This document shows, piece by piece, positions 6,605 to 9,481 of a stretch of DNA of 9,481 nt (its first letter is position 1; each line of letters starts with the position of its first letter). The DNA comes from an uncultured Synergistales bacterium (lineage in GTDB: Bacteria > Synergistota > Synergistia > Synergistales > Aminobacteriaceae), in contig CALFXN010000111.1 of assembly GCA_937957815.1 (NCBI GenBank), positions 1-9,481 on the forward strand, given 5' to 3'. The notes under the pieces were generated by a model, which worked only from the letters and a program-made list of their open reading frames with translations, did no database searches and was not told where the DNA came from. Made by a program: the position numbers and the translations under genes.

Positions 6605-6617
6605 GGCGGCGTACGCT

Positions 6618-9038
6618 ATGGACGGGACACGAGATGAAAGAAAAACAGCTGGAAACGACGACATAAAGTCGGTTCGGATAGAGAAATTGCGGCGTCAGAG
6701 GGTTTTGTACTCCATGATGACGAAAGTATTCGATAACGTCATCTGGCGATTCGACCTGGAAACGATGACGGTGCTCGATGTCAGCCCATCTGTGAAAAAG
6801 GTTCGAGGATTCGATCCGGAAGAGATTGTCGGTCGCGGAATGAAAGAGCTGCTTATGCCTGATTCTTATAAAAGAATTAAAGAGCATATACCGGAATGGC
6901 TTGCGTCTCTGTCCCACTCTCTGACTCGTGAGATTCAGTTCATCGAGACCGTGGAGCAACCGTGCAGAGGTGGAACAACCGTATGGGTCGAAATCGCAGT
7001 CTGCCTGTTTCGCCGTATGAATGGAGGCATAGAAGCGGCAGGCATCAGCAGGAGACTCGACCAGCATGGACATCCGGCGGATTTGTGCCGCCGGTTGGCC
7101 GAAAGAGAGCAGTCCCTGCGGTTATTTATTGATGCGGCGCCCTGTTTTCTGTGCTGCATCAACTATGACGGCACGCTTCTCCAGGTGAATCAGCGATTTG
7201 CCGATTTCTGGGGAATTGACAGGCAGGAGATCCAGGGGCGTCCCTTCGGCGACGCGATTGCGCCGGAATTGCGCGAAAAGCATACTCGAATGTTTCTTGA
7301 AGCGCTGCAGGGAAAAACCATGGATTTTCTTGATCAATATCAAAGGGCTGGATCGAAGAAAAAAATCTGGACTCACGGAGTATACGCGCCCATTCGTTCT
7401 TCCGACGGCATCGTCGAAAAAATCATCGTAGCGGTTATGGATGTTTCCGAACGATCCGAAATGAAACAACAGCTTATCGAGGCGGAGAGATTGGGAAAGA
7501 CGGGCAGCTGGAAAATAAACCTGACGACCAGAAAATTCACATGTTCGGATGGAATTCTGGAGTTATTCGGAGTCAGCAGGGAAGAGCTTGAAAGAGAATC
7601 CTACAGAATACTGTATTCTCGTTCCGCTTCGGATGATGTAAAAAAAATCAAGAAGGGAATTCTATCGCTTTTTCGCAATAACAGTTATTTTTCCGAAGAA
7701 GTACATGCTCACTTGTCAAATGGCGAGATCCGGTTGATCAGAGTGAGCGGCGTTACATTGAAAAACTCGGATGGTCGATCAAGTGATATTTTAGGGAGAA
7801 TTGAAGATATTACCCAGCAGAGTGAACGAGATAAAACGGAAAAAGATATAGTAGTTCGCCTGAGAGAATTCTCAAAATCAATGCCGGGAGCCGGAATGAT
7901 ACTCGATGAACTTGGGAATATTATAGAAATTTTCGATGAAAATAAATTATTATCTTTAAATATTTCTAGAGAATTGTCTTGGGGAAATATATGTGATCTA
8001 TTTCCGATAGAAATATCGCAAAAGTTAATCCAAAAAGTAAAGAGTGCTATTGATAATAAAACTCCTCAATTTGATGAATTCGTATTAATCTCGGAGTTGG
8101 GAAGCAGATGTTTCTCTGTGCGAATTGTCCCTATTGCATATAAAATATCAAATAAAAGTACGGTTGCATGCAATATGCTTGATGTTACTGAACAAAATAA
8201 AATGAAAAAAATGTCCGATCCGGCATATGCGAGACAACGGAGGAACGACCTGCTGAATGGTCTGATAGAAGGCAGGATCGCTCCATCGCGTGAAGTATTG
8301 GATCAGGCGTGGCAGGTGAGGCTGAATCTGGGGCGGAATTTCTCATGCTTTCTGATCGCTTTCAAAGGATCTCTGGACTCCCAGGAAATGCCGCGGGAGC
8401 GAGAAAGAAAAACGCATGCGGCGATCGACGATTTGATGGGACTTCTCGCCGGGAATTCCGAGGTCATCGCGTGGGAAAGCAAGGAAGGTATCGCAGTTTT
8501 AGTTCCGGCTCTTCACGACGTGCGTGATATTCAACTCGAAGAACGAGAGCAGGCAAGCAGCTGGCAGGGAGCGATAGACGAATACGCTCCGGAAACTGAG
8601 ATCTGCATTGGAATCGCCGAATTCCATGAGAATACTTTCTGGAATCTTGCCAAAGTATACGGACAGGCTCGCACCGCAGCCGAATTGGGAGAGAAGCTGG
8701 AACCCGGCGTGTGTATTCACCATTATCTGGACATCGGAGTATTTCAATTTTTCCCGGCTGTATTGGATAAAGAGCATGTGAATGATTTCATAAGTCGGAC
8801 TCTGGGGAGGCTGGAGGAATACGATCGTACCCATGGGACAGATCTTGAAAATACATTGACGAAAATCATGCAGTCGAACAATCTGGAAGAAGTGGCAGAA
8901 CAACTTTATGTACATCGCCAGACCGTTCTGTTTCGAAAGCGACGCATCGAAAAAGTGCTCAATGTGTCTCTCCGTGACTCCGAGACCAGGTTGGCTCTGG
9001 GAATGGCTTTGAAATTCAAGCAAGTATTTCGGCAATAG
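6618..9038 (+). CDS. Multi-PAS sensor transcription regulator with PucR-type C-terminal HTH
   Basis: This 806-residue protein has no membrane segment and is probably cytoplasmic. It has four PAS-like regions: about 30-145, 165-280 (INYDGTLLQVNQRFADFWGI, ending VMDVSERSE), 285-402 (ending GRIEDITQQSE) and 410-530 (ending MLDVTEQNK). A CdaR/PucR-type middle region spans about 540-710. A PucR C-terminal helix-turn-helix follows at about 742-800, with LENTLTKIMQSNNLEEVAEQ and then LYVHRQTVLFRKRRIEKVL. PucR/CdaR proteins regulate catabolic genes in response to small molecules. Here PAS domains replace the usual N-terminal sensor, so it should couple a ligand, redox or cofactor signal to transcription; the signal and targets are unknown. 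The start codon has AAGGGG (6601-6606) 11 bases upstream, rather far. Base composition is lower in GC than in the neighbours and uneven: 7921-7980 in the last PAS is about 17% GC, while 8641-8700 is about 57%. This suggests domain shuffling or transfer. Confidence 0.88.
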   Translation: MDGTRDERKTAGNDDIKSVRIEKLRRQRVLYSMMTKVFDNVIWRFDLETMTVLDVSPSVKKVRGFDPEEIVGRGMKELLMPDSYKRIKEHIPEWLASLSHSLTREIQFIETVEQPCRGGTTVWVEIAVCLFRRMNGGIEAAGISRRLDQHGHPADLCRRLAEREQSLRLFIDAAPCFLCCINYDGTLLQVNQRFADFWGIDRQEIQGRPFGDAIAPELREKHTRMFLEALQGKTMDFLDQYQRAGSKKKIWTHGVYAPIRSSDGIVEKIIVAVMDVSERSEMKQQLIEAERLGKTGSWKINLTTRKFTCSDGILELFGVSREELERESYRILYSRSASDDVKKIKKGILSLFRNNSYFSEEVHAHLSNGEIRLIRVSGVTLKNSDGRSSDILGRIEDITQQSERDKTEKDIVVRLREFSKSMPGAGMILDELGNIIEIFDENKLLSLNISRELSWGNICDLFPIEISQKLIQKVKSAIDNKTPQFDEFVLISELGSRCFSVRIVPIAYKISNKSTVACNMLDVTEQNKMKKMSDPAYARQRRNDLLNGLIEGRIAPSREVLDQAWQVRLNLGRNFSCFLIAFKGSLDSQEMPRERERKTHAAIDDLMGLLAGNSEVIAWESKEGIAVLVPALHDVRDIQLEEREQASSWQGAIDEYAPETEICIGIAEFHENTFWNLAKVYGQARTAAELGEKLEPGVCIHHYLDIGVFQFFPAVLDKEHVNDFISRTLGRLEEYDRTHGTDLENTLTKIMQSNNLEEVAEQLYVHRQTVLFRKRRIEKVLNVSLRDSETRLALGMALKFKQVFRQ

Positions 9039-9040
9039 TT

Positions 9041-9074
9041 GCAATTGATTTTTTAATTATAAAAAATCAATTGC
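9041..9074. terminator. Long perfect hairpin after the PAS-PucR gene, possible terminator
   Basis: Starting 3 bases after the stop codon, GCAATTGATTTTTT (9041-9054) and AAAAAATCAATTGC (9061-9074) pair perfectly. One more A-T pair closes the stem at 15 bp with an ATTA loop. The stem is AT-rich and no T-run follows outside it on either strand, so termination is plausible but not textbook. Because it is symmetric, it could act for both this gene and the decayed gene converging from the right. Confidence 0.5.
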
Positions 9075-9143
9075 GCAAGTATAGTTACTGACCTATGAAT
9101 ATTAACATGCGTATTTATTTTTGTATATTTAAAAATTTCGTCA

Positions 9144-9481
9144 TTAAAATATACCAAATTTATGAAATGGGTAAGAGAGGCACAAGAGATCGACGAGTCT
9201 CCTTCCCTCGTCCGGATCGAACTGCTTTCCGGGATTTTACCGAATCCCGACGGTCACATCTTCGATTCCGGGGGCGTCTCTGTACGGCCTGACAGACGTC
9301 ATCGCGTCGTACGCGTCGGCCAATGCCGGCATCCTGCTCCCGATGTGGATCGATTCCCCTCCCCGAGAGTCCGTCGGGGGCCCTTTCCGTCGAATCTTTC
9401 GTAATGATGCTTCGCTATGTCCGCGATCGCCTTCTGAATTGGAAAACGGCGGGAGGATCTGCCCCATGATGAGCGGATGTT
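9144..9481 (-). pseudogene. Decayed HD-GYP domain (C-terminal part), continuing past the right edge
   Basis: Read on the minus strand, HD-GYP motifs appear in the right order but in different frames. HPLIMGQIL starts at 9479. IADIAKHHYERFDGKG (down to 9380) lies in a second frame, PDGLSG (from 9378) in a third, and SRMPALADAYDAMTSVRPYR in the first frame again. The GYP tyrosine codon is reduced to one base, a 2-base loss between 9380 and 9378. After GIR an in-frame TAA (9237-9239) takes the place of a residue, and NPGKQFDPDEGRRLVDLL then continues in the same frame to a stop at 9144-9146. An intact homologue would be a c-di-GMP or related phosphodiesterase. At least three frame changes plus a nonsense codon argue for a pseudogene. 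Sequencing errors near a contig end are the main alternative. It is not a copy of the HD-GYP gene at the left, whose motifs read HHENWDGSGYP. Confidence 0.75.

Larger units (their letters stand above)
6070..6617. other. Divergent intergenic region with an abrupt shift to AT-rich DNA
   Basis: This 548-bp region separates the receptor gene (minus) from the PAS-PucR gene (plus). The receptor-proximal part, to about 6240, is fairly GC-rich. From there to about 6600 it is AT-rich, with about 10 G/C bases in the 60 bases 6481-6540. It contains a T-run (6262-6269) flanked by AATCCG/CGGATT arms, two sets of repeats and one good promoter, each listed separately. A plus-strand open frame of 67 codons at 6222-6425 has no ribosome binding site and no recognisable protein pattern; I treat it as non-coding. 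I could not assign the receptor operon promoter, and no sigma-28 (TAAA/GCCGATAA) site is obvious. Confidence 0.7.

Noticed and set aside
9095..9404. Small plus-strand ORFs overlapping the right-end HD-GYP remnant
   Set aside because: They are antisense shadows of the decayed HD-GYP sequence, without ribosome binding sites or motifs.
1..9481. CRISPR array, phage, insertion sequence, tRNA/rRNA or toxin-antitoxin module
   Set aside because: I searched by eye and saw no regularly spaced repeats, transposase or integrase motifs, cloverleaf structures or paired small ORFs.

Overview
The window looks like a stretch of bacterial chromosome, or of a contig, from a motile organism rich in signal-transduction genes. 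Most genes are GC-rich: one line counted inside the first complete gene is about 62% GC. An exported choloylglycine-hydrolase-like enzyme, a receptor with an amino-acid-sensing pocket, and receptor-linked CheW would fit an anaerobic amino-acid or peptide fermenter. A Synergistota-like bacterium is my best guess, but this is a low-confidence inference from gene style, and there is no rRNA or marker gene to test it. Bases 1-46 are not biology: they are the 3' part of an Illumina P5/TruSeq adapter, so the left edge is a contig end with untrimmed adapter.

Layout, left to right. (1) Adapter (1-46). (2) The 5' stub of an unrecognised minus-strand gene, cut off at the adapter. (3) A plus-strand membrane-anchored protein with a shortened Cache-like region, PAS, a degenerate GGDEF (GGNEF) and HD-GYP, probably a c-di-GMP phosphodiesterase. 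(4) An exported Ntn hydrolase of the choloylglycine hydrolase/penicillin V acylase family, ended by a strong intrinsic terminator. (5) On the minus strand, converging on that terminator, a two-gene unit: a dCache chemoreceptor followed by cheW. (6) A 548-bp divergent intergenic region that becomes very AT-rich (about 17% GC in one line) and carries repeated motifs and a good sigma-70-type promoter. (7) A plus-strand, 806-residue regulator with about four PAS domains, a CdaR/PucR-type middle region and a C-terminal PucR helix-turn-helix. Its composition differs from its neighbours and changes within the gene. (8) A 15-bp perfect hairpin just after its stop. (9) A minus-strand HD-GYP domain broken by frameshifts and an in-frame stop, running off the right edge.

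How the genes may work together. The receptor and CheW should feed the chemotaxis kinase, with amino acids as likely attractants because the six dCache_1AA ligand residues appear to be present. The GGNEF/HD-GYP protein should lower c-di-GMP, favouring motility. The exported amidase would act on amide-linked compounds (bile salts, penicillin V-like amides or acyl-homoserine lactones) outside the cytoplasm. The PAS-PucR protein is a cytoplasmic transcription regulator whose target may be itself, the divergent receptor operon, or something outside the window. I see no phage, CRISPR, toxin-antitoxin, insertion sequence or RNA gene, and no clearly new system. The most useful leads are the degenerate c-di-GMP enzyme with its unusual sensor junction, the amino-acid receptor motif, the low-GC PAS-PucR insert with its repeats, and the decayed HD-GYP copy.
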